A stretch of 64,000 nt of DNA from Caldiserica bacterium UBA4770 (GTDB taxonomy: Bacteria; Caldisericota; Caldisericia; Caldisericales; Caldisericaceae). The first letter of the stretch is position 1. Each line of letters starts with the position of its first letter. Location of the stretch: positions 12,948 through 76,947 of the forward strand of contig DHHO01000016.1 in assembly GCA_002403335.1 (NCBI GenBank), written 5' to 3'. Below are positions 24,937 through 33,709 of the stretch, in pieces. Below the pieces are notes generated by a model. That model did not search any database, was not told the origin of the DNA, and saw only the letters and a program-made list of their open reading frames with translations. The translations under genes were made by a program, and so were the position numbers.

Positions 24937-26585
24937 CCAATTACCTCCTCAATATCCTTTCTAAGTACAACGGGATCAAAAGGTCTGCCATCATACTTAA
25001 GAATTCTCTTCGATATCTCAACACCTGTCCGAGAGCGGATAATATCCGCAAGTTGCCCTGTCGAATTTTCTTCCACAACAATCACATTCCTTGCCCTACT
25101 CATAATTTCTTTAACTGATTCTACAGGGAAAGGTTCCAGAGTGAGAATCTGAAGGAAATTTACAGGAAGTCCTTTTATGGATTCCATGATTGCTCCCTTC
25201 GTTGAACCAGAAGCAATAATAAGGTTTCCATCATCTGGATTCCCATAGAAATGAGTATTTTCTTCATACATAAAATCTTCTCTTATTGTCTCTTGCTTCC
25301 TTATCCTCTTATCCTTCATAAGTTTTACACTCTCAGGAATGGCAGTTGAATAACCATCTTCCATATGTTCGGTAGAGTTGGTATGGTTTACGATACCCTC
25401 CATCCCAGGAAAAGCCAGAGGAGAGATACCATCATCTGTAAGCTTATATCTTTTATAATCACCCCCACCTTCAAAATATTTCAAAGGGAGCATATATTCT
25501 TCACTAAAAGGAATGGAGACACTTTTTGCGCTTTCAGAAAGATGTTTATCAGAAAGCACGATGACAGGTGTTTGATACCAGTAAGCATATTGAAAAGCCC
25601 TTATGGTCATCTCAAAGGCCTCCTCAACACTTCCAGGGGCAAGCACAATACGGGGAAATTCCCCGTGCCCAATACTAAGTGATAGAAATAGATCGCTCTG
25701 TTCTGTGTAGGTAGGCATACCTGTGGTAGGCCCTCCCCTCTGTACATCCACAATCACAATGGGAACTTCTGCCCCACCTGAAAGGCTTATTGCCTCCCCC
25801 ATAAGATCTATCCCCGGACCCGAGCTTCCCACCATCACAGGGGCAGAGGCATAAGAAGCACCTATGCCCATCATAATTGCAGCAATTTCATCCTCTGCAT
25901 GAATCACAGAGATACCAAGCCTTTTAGCATTCATCGCAAGAAAATCAAGAAGAGTTGAAGTAGGAGTAATTGGGTAGGCAGCATAGACCTTCATCCCCAC
26001 CTTTACCCCCCCAAGAGCAATTGCATCGTTTCCATACATAATTGGTAGAGGCATCTTATCTCCCTCTGGAATAGGCCTTATGGGAAAATGGTTCTCCCTA
26101 ACATATTGAAAACCCTTTCTTGCAAGCTCAATATTCGTATAAGCCTTGTCCTTGAATTCATTTATCATCACTTCTTCAACAATCTCGAATGGTAATTTCG
26201 TCATATACGAGAGAACCCCCAGGACGATTGAAGACCTCATAAAAGGCTTGGCATTATTTTCCTTAAGAATTCGCTCATATGGAATCTGGTTAACGCCTGC
26301 TCCCTCAAGAAAAGTGACTCCTTCTTCCTTGACCCTATTTAAATACCTTTCATAAACATCTTTGTGATACGCAAAAAAGAAATCTGCAAACCCTGCCTGA
26401 GACCCGGGTTCTACAGAAGAAATCCTTACCTCACTATAGTCCTGACCTCCCCGAATAATTGACCCATAATCGTTCATAATAAAGATATGATACCCAAACC
26501 TATTGAAAGCCTTTCCAATAACCATAGCTCCCCTTTTTATACCTTCACCAGCCTGGCCTCCAATAAAAACAGAAATATCGGGCAT
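24933..26585 (-). CDS. korA: 2-oxoacid:ferredoxin oxidoreductase, fused gamma-alpha subunit
   Basis: Partner of KorB, 550 residues. The gamma domain comes first (about 1-180: FIGGQAGEGIKRGAMVIGKA and NDYGSIIRGGQDYSEVRISS), followed by the alpha pyrimidine-binding domain with YPITPTSTLLDFLA and VGSSGPGIDLMGEAISLSGG. The open frame extends about 100 codons further upstream into the dnaA promoter, but GGGAGGTG five bases before the ATG at 26585 and the family start (MPDISVFIGGQ) fix the start. A good promoter lies just upstream, back to back with dnaA. Confidence 0.93.
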   Translation of the reverse strand: MPDISVFIGGQAGEGIKRGAMVIGKAFNRFGYHIFIMNDYGSIIRGGQDYSEVRISSVEPGSQAGFADFFFAYHKDVYERYLNRVKEEGVTFLEGAGVNQIPYERILKENNAKPFMRSSIVLGVLSYMTKLPFEIVEEVMINEFKDKAYTNIELARKGFQYVRENHFPIRPIPEGDKMPLPIMYGNDAIALGGVKVGMKVYAAYPITPTSTLLDFLAMNAKRLGISVIHAEDEIAAIMMGIGASYASAPVMVGSSGPGIDLMGEAISLSGGAEVPIVIVDVQRGGPTTGMPTYTEQSDLFLSLSIGHGEFPRIVLAPGSVEEAFEMTIRAFQYAYWYQTPVIVLSDKHLSESAKSVSIPFSEEYMLPLKYFEGGGDYKRYKLTDDGISPLAFPGMEGIVNHTNSTEHMEDGYSTAIPESVKLMKDKRIRKQETIREDFMYEENTHFYGNPDDGNLIIASGSTKGAIMESIKGLPVNFLQILTLEPFPVESVKEIMSRARNVIVVEENSTGQLADIIRSRTGVEISKRILKYDGRPFDPVVLRKDIEEVIG

Positions 26586-26613
26586 ATTGCACCTCCCCTT
26601 CTTTTTTTCCTTC

Positions 26614-26641
26614 AATATAACTTTAAATCGAATACAGTCAA
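26614..26641 (-). promoter_or_regulatory. korAB promoter
   Basis: On the minus strand TTGACT (26641-26636), 16-nt spacer, TATATT (26619-26614), about 20 nt upstream of the korA ribosome site. The boxes and spacing are the same as at rpmH. Confidence 0.7.
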
Positions 26642-26667
26642 GTAGTTTTAAATTTCTCAAAGTTTTA

Positions 26668-26673
26668 TATAAT
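26668..26673 (+). promoter_or_regulatory. Probable dnaA -10 box
   Basis: TATAAT 24 nt before the dnaA ATG, with only a T-rich, poor -35 upstream. AAGAGGTGA at 26685-26693 is the ribosome site. No DnaA box was seen in this intergenic region. Confidence 0.45.
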
Positions 26674-26697
26674 GAGTTCCGAGAAAGAGGTGAGTTT

Positions 26698-28002
26698 ATG
26701 AACTGCTGGGAAAAAGCTCTCAGTATAATGAGAGAACAATTAAGTGTACCTACATACGAAACGTGGTTCAAGCCCGTCTCACTTAAGGAAGAGAAAGACA
26801 ATGAAGTCATCCTTTCAGTTCCTTCCCAATTTGTTAAAGATTGGCTGGACACAAAGTATCTTTCCCTCATTAAAACCACTATTGCGGAAGTACTTGAAAG
26901 GGAAATTGAGGTTATCTTTATTGTTGAGGAAAGAAACAGTGAGGCTTCCTCGAGTATTGTTATAAATGATGTTATTCTTTCACGTAACTATACATTTGAC
27001 AATTTTGTTGTAGGAAACAGTAACAGGCTTGCACATGCAGCTGCTTTTGCAGTAGCAAATAATCCTGGAAAAATCTATAATCCCCTCTACATATACGGTG
27101 GAGTAGGCCTTGGTAAAACTCACCTTTTGCAGGCCATTGCTCATTACCTGGTAAAAAACACCCCGTCTTTATCAATCATCTATACCACAACGGAAAAGTT
27201 CACAAATGAAGTCATATACGCAATACAGAATGCCCAGAGCAATAGCGATATTATCGACAGATTCCGCAGGCACTACAGGACAATTGATGTACTTCTTATT
27301 GATGATGTCCAGTTTCTTGCTGGAAAGGAAAGGACACAGGAGGAGTTCTTCCATACATTTAATGAACTCCACAATGCAGGGAAGCAGGTCGTCATTACTT
27401 CAGATTGTCCTCCAAAAGAGATTGCAACTCTCGAAGAAAGGCTTACAACAAGATTTGAATGGGGACTTGTGGCAGATATCCAGCCACCCGATTTTGAAAC
27501 AAGGGTCGCAATTCTTAAGAAGAAGGCATCTTTAGAGGATATTGAGATTAGTGATGATGTCCTCTTCTATGTTGCAAAGAATATCTTTTCCAATATCAGA
27601 GAGCTTGAGGGAGCACTTGTAAGACTTATAGCAAAGGCGTCCCTTTCAAATGAAGAGATCACACTCCCCTTTGCAGAAAAAGCACTCTCTGACATCATAA
27701 AACAAGGAAAAGTGCCCATTACAATTGACAGAATTAAGAGCGTTGTTGCGGAGTATTTTAATGTATCAGTTGAAGACCTCACAGATAAAAAAAGATCTCA
27801 GGATATTGTTATACCCAGACAGATTGCTATGTATCTGACAAGAGAACTGACAGACATGTCACTCCCTTCAATCGGGGAGGCTTTTGGAGGAAGAGATCAC
27901 ACAACTGTTATGTATTCCTGCTCAAAGATTAAGGAAGAGCTTGAAAAGCATGAGACAATGAAGGCTCTTATAGATGAAATTACAAATAAGTTAAAGGAGT
28001 AG
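26698..28002 (+). CDS. dnaA: Chromosomal replication initiator DnaA
   Basis: AAA+ initiator that binds DnaA boxes and opens oriC, 434 residues. Domain I (about 1-85, ALSIMREQLSVPTYETWFKP) is followed by the AAA+ core with Walker A GGVGLGKTHLL and Walker B LLIDDVQFLAGKE, then domain IV with the DNA-binding signature GGRDHTTVMYSCSKI. Domain II linker is short. The frame is open upstream, but the ATG with AAGAGGTGA fits the family start MNCWEKAL. It is followed by a box-containing AT-rich spacer and dnaN-recF, the classical origin layout. Confidence 0.98.
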   Translation: MNCWEKALSIMREQLSVPTYETWFKPVSLKEEKDNEVILSVPSQFVKDWLDTKYLSLIKTTIAEVLEREIEVIFIVEERNSEASSSIVINDVILSRNYTFDNFVVGNSNRLAHAAAFAVANNPGKIYNPLYIYGGVGLGKTHLLQAIAHYLVKNTPSLSIIYTTTEKFTNEVIYAIQNAQSNSDIIDRFRRHYRTIDVLLIDDVQFLAGKERTQEEFFHTFNELHNAGKQVVITSDCPPKEIATLEERLTTRFEWGLVADIQPPDFETRVAILKKKASLEDIEISDDVLFYVAKNIFSNIRELEGALVRLIAKASLSNEEITLPFAEKALSDIIKQGKVPITIDRIKSVVAEYFNVSVEDLTDKKRSQDIVIPRQIAMYLTRELTDMSLPSIGEAFGGRDHTTVMYSCSKIKEELEKHETMKALIDEITNKLKE

Positions 28003-28221
28003 GTGGAAAACTCTGTGGATAAGTGGGGGGGGTAATGTGGAAAACTATAAATCAGTGGAAAGTGTTAATAGTACGATATATCTATTCATAGTATTATGCA
28101 CAGGAAAAAGATAGATGAAACCATTAATAAATAAGGATTTCAACAAAACTAACATCAATTACTATTATTATCATTATTCTTTATATATAAAAAATATAAT
28201 AATAAATAATAGAGGTGGAAA
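28003..28221. other. Candidate replication origin (oriC) between dnaA and dnaN
   Basis: 219 bp. Two perfect DnaA boxes: TGTGGATAA at 28014-28022 (complement of TTATCCACA) and TTATGCACA at 28094-28102; a near-match TGTGGAAAA lies at 28036-28044. Bases 28151-28210 are over 90% A+T with repeated TAT/ATT steps, suitable as the unwinding element. The position between dnaA and dnaN is a common bacterial oriC site. The dnaN ribosome site AGAGGTGG closes the region. Confidence 0.75.
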
Positions 28222-29331
28222 ATGAGAATAAAATTATTAAACAGTGAATTAATAAGGGTATTAAACAATGTAGGAAAAGTAATCTCAACGAGACCAGCTG
28301 AGCCTATTCTTGAAAATGTTTTACTTAGAGTTGATGATAAGATTACTTTCATATCTACAAACCTTGAGCAGGGAATTGAATGTACAACTATCGGAGAGAT
28401 TAATTTAGATGATGGTGTAAGAGAAGCAGTCCTTCCTTTTAGTATTACAAGAGATATTATCTCAAGTTTAAATATGAAAGATGTTGTAGAGCTTGAGATT
28501 TCCTCAAAAAAGGGAATAATCAGACAAAATGATGCAAATTATTCGCTTAATTGTTTCAGTTCTGATTCATTTGCAATTCTACCCAAAGTGGAAGAGAAGC
28601 TAAAGTTTTCAATTGAGATAGATACTCTTAAAGACCTTATTGATAAAACTTCATTTGCAGCTTCAAAGAAAGATGAAAGCAGAAAAGAGTTTAAGGGTAT
28701 ATATTTTGATTTAAGGGAGGGGATATTAAATTTTGTTGCTACAGATAGTACTGCCCTTGTGACCAATAAGAGGACACTTGCACTTCCTGATATGGACTTT
28801 ATTATTCCATCAAAGGCTCTTGATATTCTCAGTAAATTAGACATAGGTAGTGATAAAATGGTGGATATTATTTCAGATGGTAATAGTATTCAATTTCAAT
28901 TCTCAAATCTAAACTTTGTAAGTCTCCTTATTAACGGTAAATTTCCGGATTACGAGGCAGTAATTCCCCAGGATGTTACTTATACTGCTGAGGTAGAAAA
29001 GGATAATCTTTTAAAGATATTAAAGAGAGTGAATATTATCGCAAGTAAAACAACTGAGAGGTTGAATCTTATGTTTTCAGGAGGATTTCTTCAGGTGAAG
29101 TCAATCTCTTCTGATATTGGAGAAGGTGAAGAAAGAATTAAATATAACGGAAATGTTGAAATGTCCCTTCAATTTTATGCTGAAAAATTAATAAGTGGGG
29201 TCGAGCATACACCAGGAGACATTGTTGTTTTTGGTATAAATGGCCCACTTCATCCCGTTCTTATAAATGGTAAAGGAGATGATTCATACATATTTGTCGT
29301 CATGCCTCAGAAACCATTGAATGAAAGTTAA
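28222..29331 (+). CDS. dnaN: DNA polymerase III beta subunit (sliding clamp)
   Basis: Ring-shaped processivity clamp of the replisome, 369 residues, the normal length for three clamp domains. Recognisable landmarks are VISTRPAEPILENVLLRVDD near the start, KGIYFDLREGILNFVATDS in the middle and the C-terminal end YIFVVMPQKP, near the peptide-binding pocket. It follows the candidate origin and overlaps recF by 11 bases. Confidence 0.97.
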   Translation: MRIKLLNSELIRVLNNVGKVISTRPAEPILENVLLRVDDKITFISTNLEQGIECTTIGEINLDDGVREAVLPFSITRDIISSLNMKDVVELEISSKKGIIRQNDANYSLNCFSSDSFAILPKVEEKLKFSIEIDTLKDLIDKTSFAASKKDESRKEFKGIYFDLREGILNFVATDSTALVTNKRTLALPDMDFIIPSKALDILSKLDIGSDKMVDIISDGNSIQFQFSNLNFVSLLINGKFPDYEAVIPQDVTYTAEVEKDNLLKILKRVNIIASKTTERLNLMFSGGFLQVKSISSDIGEGEERIKYNGNVEMSLQFYAEKLISGVEHTPGDIVVFGINGPLHPVLINGKGDDSYIFVVMPQKPLNES

Positions 29332-30358
29332 CTCGCTCATTCTGGAGAACTTCAGAAAGTTTAAAAAGAGTAATTTTGAATTTTCTCAATCTTTCAATGT
29401 CATTACAGGGAAAAATGGAAGCGGAAAAACATCTATTCTTGAAAGTATTTACATTCTTTCTACGGGAAAGTCGTTTGTGACAAATCACATTTCTAACTGT
29501 ATAACTTTTGGAGAGGAATATTCCCTTATATCAGCACGATTTGAAGAAAATAATCATGAAGAGAAGATGGATTTTTTACTTTCACATGAGAAAAGGGAGA
29601 TAAAGTATGATGGTAGGAAAATATCCCGGTTTTCGGAGGTTATTGGTCATTTTCCAGTGCTTGTTTTAAACTATACTCTCCTTGAGCTAGTTACAGGAGG
29701 ACCCGAAAAGAGAAGGGATTTTTTGAATCATACACTCATATTTACAAATCCCGGGTATTATAAATTGCTTCTCAGATACTATTCCCTCCTTGATAGAAGG
29801 AATTATATTCTAAGGAGTGATAAGCATGATAAAGAGGTTTTGATGGTTCTTTCAGAAGAGCTTGTCTCGATAGGTTCTCCTATAAGGCAGCAGAGGGGAG
29901 CCCTGATAAATGATATTCAGTCTTTGATAGATGGAGTATTTTTTAAGATTTCTGGTGAGAAAAGTGATATACGTATTGTATATAAACCGTCTCCTCTGGA
30001 AAAGCTGGAAAGTCTCGAGGTCCAAGAGGAGGAGAGGCAGAAGAAAAAAACTCTTTATGGTGTCCATCTTGATGATATTGATGTTTTTTTTGATGGGAAG
30101 GATGCGAGAGAATATAGTTCCATTGGTGAGGCTTACAGTCTTGCATTTGCTCTGAGGTTTGTGGAGAGGGAGCTTATAAAGAGGAAGAAGGGAGGAATTC
30201 CTGTCATGCTTCTTGATGATTTTTTTGTGGACCTTGATGAGGAGAAACGAGAAAATATCCTTAAACTTGTTTCAGGAGATCAGGTATTTATCACAACACT
30301 CTCCCTTAGCAATTTACCTTCCGAACTTGTTAATTATGCGAGAGTAATTGTACTATGA
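29321..30358 (+). CDS. recF: DNA replication and repair protein RecF
   Basis: SMC-like ATPase that helps load RecA at gaps, 345 residues. Walker A GKNGSGKTSILE lies at about residues 30-41 after the family start LILENFRKFKKSNFEF; the C-terminal ABC half has MLLDDFFVDLDEEKR as Walker B and D-loop. It starts inside the end of dnaN and ends in an ATGA overlap with the next gene, so the three are translationally coupled. Confidence 0.96.
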   Translation: MKVNSLILENFRKFKKSNFEFSQSFNVITGKNGSGKTSILESIYILSTGKSFVTNHISNCITFGEEYSLISARFEENNHEEKMDFLLSHEKREIKYDGRKISRFSEVIGHFPVLVLNYTLLELVTGGPEKRRDFLNHTLIFTNPGYYKLLLRYYSLLDRRNYILRSDKHDKEVLMVLSEELVSIGSPIRQQRGALINDIQSLIDGVFFKISGEKSDIRIVYKPSPLEKLESLEVQEEERQKKKTLYGVHLDDIDVFFDGKDAREYSSIGEAYSLAFALRFVERELIKRKKGGIPVMLLDDFFVDLDEEKRENILKLVSGDQVFITTLSLSNLPSELVNYARVIVL

Positions 30359-30906
30359 AACATATAAAGAACACTCTGGATAAATTTCTCCTTGATAGGG
30401 AGCTTTATGAGATACTTAGAGGGAGGCTTACTCTACTGAAGTGGGAGGAGATAGTAGGTGAGAAACTCGCAAAATATACTCAACCTATAAGTTATAAAGA
30501 TAAAACTATTACGGTGGGTGTAACAAGTTCTATGTTTGTGAATGATTTAAATTACATGAAGGGAGACATTATAGAAAAGATTAAGGAAGTTATTCCAGAT
30601 TCACCTGTCCAGGATATTAACTTCAGGGTCGTCGAAAGGGTCACCTCTCGTAACCGTGCTAAAGAAAAGCCTTCCACAAAAGTGGTGCTCGACGATGAGG
30701 ACAGGAAGTGGATAGATTCAATGGTTGTAAAGCTCAATGTTAATAAACAACTTAAAAAGCAATATAGAGATCTTTTAACTCAATACCGGCTTGACCAGAA
30801 GTTAAAGACGAAAAACGGGTATAAGAAATGTGAAAAATGTGGTGCCCTTTTTAAGGGCAGAGGAAGTCTCTGCCCTGTATGTGTTATCGAGGGAAAAAAG
30901 TACTAA
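30355..30906 (+). CDS. DciA-like (DUF721) protein with C-terminal zinc ribbon
   Basis: Probable loader of the replicative helicase DnaB. The first 100 residues match DUF721/DciA (LLKWEEIVGEKLAKYTQPIS and ITVGVTSSMFVNDLNYMKGD), the ancestral bacterial helicase operator. The last 30 residues add a zinc ribbon, C-x2-C then C-x2-C (KCEKCGALF, LCPVC), not present in the basic DUF721 domain and probably for DNA or protein contact. The context after recF supports the assignment. The gene is co-translated with recF (ATGA). Confidence 0.8.
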   Translation: MKHIKNTLDKFLLDRELYEILRGRLTLLKWEEIVGEKLAKYTQPISYKDKTITVGVTSSMFVNDLNYMKGDIIEKIKEVIPDSPVQDINFRVVERVTSRNRAKEKPSTKVVLDDEDRKWIDSMVVKLNVNKQLKKQYRDLLTQYRLDQKLKTKNGYKKCEKCGALFKGRGSLCPVCVIEGKKY

Positions 30907-30914
30907 TTGGATGA

Positions 30915-32348
30915 TTATTTACTTCTTCCTCTGATGTTTACCTGGCGAATATTAACAAGAATTTCATTTTCTCTTATACCTTTTATTTCAACGGCATCTC
31001 CTACATCAATTTTATCAAACTCTATATTTGTTGCCGTGTCCCTTATTCTAAAAACGAACCTTTTATTCTTTAAGATCAAAACCTTATTCTTCCTGTCAAT
31101 TGCTCCTACAATCCCTTTAAAACTTTCTTCCTTCAAAACGCTAAGTTTAACGATATGTGTTGCATAGTATTTCTCTCCGTCTTTTCTTATATGAACAAGG
31201 ATAGCGTCTCCTGTTTTAATGGAGGTGGGGGAGATTTTCCTTCCCTCTAATTCTTCTATCTCAGTGAGTCCATTTATAATAATGTCGTGGGCGAATCCTT
31301 CTATCCTGAGAAGCCCCGGATGGAGGGATATTACGTGACTCTTAAATTCGTGCTCACCATTTTCTCCCCATTCAGTAATGGTAATTTCAAGTGCAAAACT
31401 TCCTCTTGCCTTCACTATAACGTGGTCTCCTATGGAGATTGAATCTTCGTAAATTTTGTTTCCCTTCTCCTTAATCACAACATCGTCAGATACAAGGAAA
31501 GGAGTTGAATCTACAACAATTGCACCTGGCATGACTGCTGTAACTGTTCCATTTATTTGAATAGTTTTGTACTCTTCCTTTTCCTTTATATTTAGCACAT
31601 CTATATTTTCAGCAATAATATGTCCTTCGTTCCTTTTACAATGAGCAATAAGCTCCCAGCCTGTCTTCAGGTCTTTTGCTGAGAATTGCTCCTTTCCATA
31701 TGTAATTGATGTATTTTCCGTAAGGAAAATACAGTACCCGTGAATATATACTCTATCTATTTCGATTTTTTCGAGTGTTCCCTTAATAACAAGACCTGTC
31801 TTTAATCCCCCGGCGTCTTCCTCATATGCTTTATTGATAAAGCCATTTTCAGCGTTATCTGCTCCTTCCTTAGTGAAGACTCCCTCAATAGTCTCTATAT
31901 TAAGGTTTAAATCCGAAATAATTTTACCCCATCCAAGACCTGCCTTCCTTAATTCAATAATCTTTTCGATCGGAACATCATTTCTTGCAGTAAGGGCAAT
32001 TGCAATAACGCTATCCACAGGAGATAATTCACTGTCTTTGAGTTGGTTAATTGTGCCCTCCTCTGCAGGAACATCTCCCGAGAAACCTGCAGCCATATGC
32101 TCGATTTTAATTCCCTCAATAAATTGTGGAAGGGTGCCGTTTTTTCCAAATACAGGGACAGAGAAGCTTATCAAAAATACACATATCAGTGCTGCAGATA
32201 CAGTAGATAGAAGGATTCTTTTGTTTCTTGACCTTCTTTTCATAACCCTTACGGAATTCATTACCTTTTGTTCAAGTAAGGGGGAAACCTGCACGTCATT
32301 TTTAAATTCCTCAAACATCTTTTTTGCCTCTTCATCAAATGAGTTCAT
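30915..32348 (-). CDS. Membrane protein with anti-sigma-type N-terminus and repeated DUF5666-like domains
   Basis: Predicted anti-sigma factor for the overlapping ECF sigma gene. The 477-residue protein has a short cytoplasmic N-terminus (1-42, FDEEAKKMFEEFKNDVQVSP), one membrane helix (about 43-67) and a long extracytoplasmic part. There about four beta-barrel-like repeats appear, each with a phrase such as GTLEKIEIDRVYIHG, GTVTAVMPGAIVVDS or GIVGAIDRKNKVLIL, resembling DUF5666 domains. The start overlaps the sigma gene by 14 bases. No zinc motif (HxxxCxxC) is present, so it is not a ZAS-type anti-sigma. Ligand unknown. Confidence 0.65.
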   Translation of the reverse strand: MNSFDEEAKKMFEEFKNDVQVSPLLEQKVMNSVRVMKRRSRNKRILLSTVSAALICVFLISFSVPVFGKNGTLPQFIEGIKIEHMAAGFSGDVPAEEGTINQLKDSELSPVDSVIAIALTARNDVPIEKIIELRKAGLGWGKIISDLNLNIETIEGVFTKEGADNAENGFINKAYEEDAGGLKTGLVIKGTLEKIEIDRVYIHGYCIFLTENTSITYGKEQFSAKDLKTGWELIAHCKRNEGHIIAENIDVLNIKEKEEYKTIQINGTVTAVMPGAIVVDSTPFLVSDDVVIKEKGNKIYEDSISIGDHVIVKARGSFALEITITEWGENGEHEFKSHVISLHPGLLRIEGFAHDIIINGLTEIEELEGRKISPTSIKTGDAILVHIRKDGEKYYATHIVKLSVLKEESFKGIVGAIDRKNKVLILKNKRFVFRIRDTATNIEFDKIDVGDAVEIKGIRENEILVNIRQVNIRGRSK

Positions 32349-32835
32349 TCTTTATCACCTCTCTTAACTTCATTCTTGCCCTGAAAAGCCTTGTCTTAAC
32401 TGTGTTAGCGGGGATGCCAGTAAGAAAACTTATTTCTTTAATCGAGCTATCTTCCATGTAGAAGAGAGTCACTATAAGTCGATCCTGTGGGTCAAGCTTT
32501 TCAAGTGAAAGATTAATCAATTCTTTTATTTCATAATTTTCGTTACTATCAGCAATGTTTGCATTGAATCTTTTTCTCTTTTTCAGGGTTCTCATTGCAT
32601 AACTAATTGCAATTCTCTTCATATAGGCGAGGATATACTTCTCAGATTTAATCCTTTTCCTTACAGAGTAGACTTTCATGTAAGTGTTCTGAATGACATC
32701 CTCTGTATCCTCCTTTGAAAGGAGGCAGGGATAGATAATTGCATAAAGATACCTTACCGTCTCTCTGTAAAGTTCTTCAAAGGCCTCTTCATCATCATTT
32801 TTAATTCTTTTAACTATCTCTTCAAGATTTTCCAT
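32335..32835 (-). CDS. ECF-family RNA polymerase sigma factor
   Basis: A 166-residue sigma factor with region 2 (about 10-80: EEAFEELYRETVRYLYAIIY, DTEDVIQNTYMKVYS) and region 4 (about 105-160: LDPQDRLIVTLFYMEDSSIK, GIPANTVKTRLFRARMKLRE). It is encoded just upstream of, and overlapping, its likely membrane anti-sigma partner, the usual arrangement. No close ribosome site is seen; GAGGA is 12 bases before the ATG. The trigger is unknown. Confidence 0.93.
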   Translation of the reverse strand: MENLEEIVKRIKNDDEEAFEELYRETVRYLYAIIYPCLLSKEDTEDVIQNTYMKVYSVRKRIKSEKYILAYMKRIAISYAMRTLKKRKRFNANIADSNENYEIKELINLSLEKLDPQDRLIVTLFYMEDSSIKEISFLTGIPANTVKTRLFRARMKLREVIKNELI

Positions 32836-32844
32836 TTATATATA

Positions 32845-32872
32845 ATATCCTCTTAAACTGAAAAAGGTTTCA
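32845..32872 (-). promoter_or_regulatory. Possible autoregulatory ECF-type promoter
   Basis: On the minus strand TGAAAC (32872-32867), a common -35 of ECF sigma factors, is followed after 16 nt by GGATAT (32850-32845). It lies just upstream of the sigma gene, as expected for self-activation, but the -10 side is not diagnostic. Confidence 0.3.
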
Positions 32873-32931
32873 AAAATTTCAGCATTTGTATAGTAGTCCT
32901 TCTTCGAATTTTTAAGATTATATTCTTGATT

Positions 32932-32959
32932 TTGACTAATAATAACTTTCTGGTATATT
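32932..32959 (+). promoter_or_regulatory. rpmH promoter
   Basis: TTGACT (32932-32937), 16-nt spacer, TATATT (32954-32959), about 30 nt before the rpmH ribosome site. It probably drives rpmH, rnpA, yidD and yidC. Confidence 0.7.
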
Positions 32960-32995
32960 TAATAGATAAAATGAAAAATTTTTGGAGGTTAAGAT

Positions 32996-33133
32996 ATGAG
33001 AACTACGTATAGACCACATGTGAAAAAAGGTAAGAAAAGCTCTGGTTTCAGGGCGAGAATGAAGACAAGCTCTGGAAGAAAAGTCCTTTCAAAAAGAAGG
33101 GCGAAGGGAAGAGATAAGCTTGTTAGTGTATGA
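32996..33133 (+). CDS. rpmH: Ribosomal protein bL34
   Basis: Basic 45-residue large-subunit protein. It begins MRTTYRPHVKKGKKSSGFRA rather than with the common MKRTYQP, but RARMKTSSGRKVLSKRRAKG is the diagnostic bL34 core. TTGGAGG lies seven bases before the ATG. It stands immediately upstream of rnpA, its near-universal neighbour. Confidence 0.95.
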   Translation: MRTTYRPHVKKGKKSSGFRARMKTSSGRKVLSKRRAKGRDKLVSV

Positions 33134-33166
33134 TGCTATAAAACCCAGTGGGGAATATCTTTTTTT

Positions 33167-33493
33167 GTGAAACTCAGGGAGAGATTAAAAGAAAGTGAAT
33201 TTGAGAAGGCATTCGAGAACCCAAAGAAGCGCACAGGGCATTACATTATTTTATATGTTGTTAACAATGTACCTAATAAGGTAGGTTTTATTGCAACCAG
33301 AAGGATTGGAAACGCCGTGAAGAGAAACAGGGCAAAAAGGATTATGAGGGAGGCTTTTCTCAGCGTGGAGGAAGTACTCCCCTCTGATTTGACTTTTATT
33401 CTTCTTGCAAAAAGTGAGATCGAAGGAAAGAAAACAAAAGATATAGTAGAAGACCTGAAGAATATCTTAAAGAGAGAGGGAATTAAGGTATGA
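33167..33493 (+). CDS. rnpA: Ribonuclease P protein component
   Basis: Protein subunit of RNase P, which trims tRNA 5' ends. The 108-residue product has the signature RRIGNAVKRNRAKRIMREAF (about residues 45-64) after VGFIATRRIG. It starts with GTG and lacks a close ribosome site (GGGGA is about 12 bases away), so translation may depend on rpmH. The end overlaps yidD by four bases. Confidence 0.95.
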   Translation: MKLRERLKESEFEKAFENPKKRTGHYIILYVVNNVPNKVGFIATRRIGNAVKRNRAKRIMREAFLSVEEVLPSDLTFILLAKSEIEGKKTKDIVEDLKNILKREGIKV

Positions 33494-33699
33494 GAAATGT
33501 ATTAATCATTGTTATTAAGTTTTACAGACGTTATATTTCTCCGTTTAAACCGCCGTCGTGTAGATATATTCCTACATGCTCGGAATACGCAATTGAAGCA
33601 ATTGAAAAACACGGAGCTTTAAAGGGAGGATGGCTTGCCTTTAAGAGGGTTTTAAGGTGCAATCCTTTCTGTAAAGGTGGTTATGACCCAGTTCCTTAG
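33490..33699 (+). CDS. yidD: Membrane protein insertion efficiency factor YidD
   Basis: Small membrane-proximal protein that assists YidC. The 69-residue product shows the family pattern FYRRYISPFKPPSCRYIPTC, then SEYAIEAIEKHGALKGGW and CNPFCKGGYDPVP. It overlaps rnpA (ATGA) and precedes yidC by 10 bases, the standard order. Confidence 0.95.
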   Translation: MRNVLIIVIKFYRRYISPFKPPSCRYIPTCSEYAIEAIEKHGALKGGWLAFKRVLRCNPFCKGGYDPVP

Positions 33700-33709
33700 A
33701 GGAGGATAA

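Noticed and set aside
26586..26879. N-terminal extension of korA by about 98 codons
   Set aside because: It crosses the korAB promoter and the dnaA start, and the ribosome site and family start fit the ATG at 26585.
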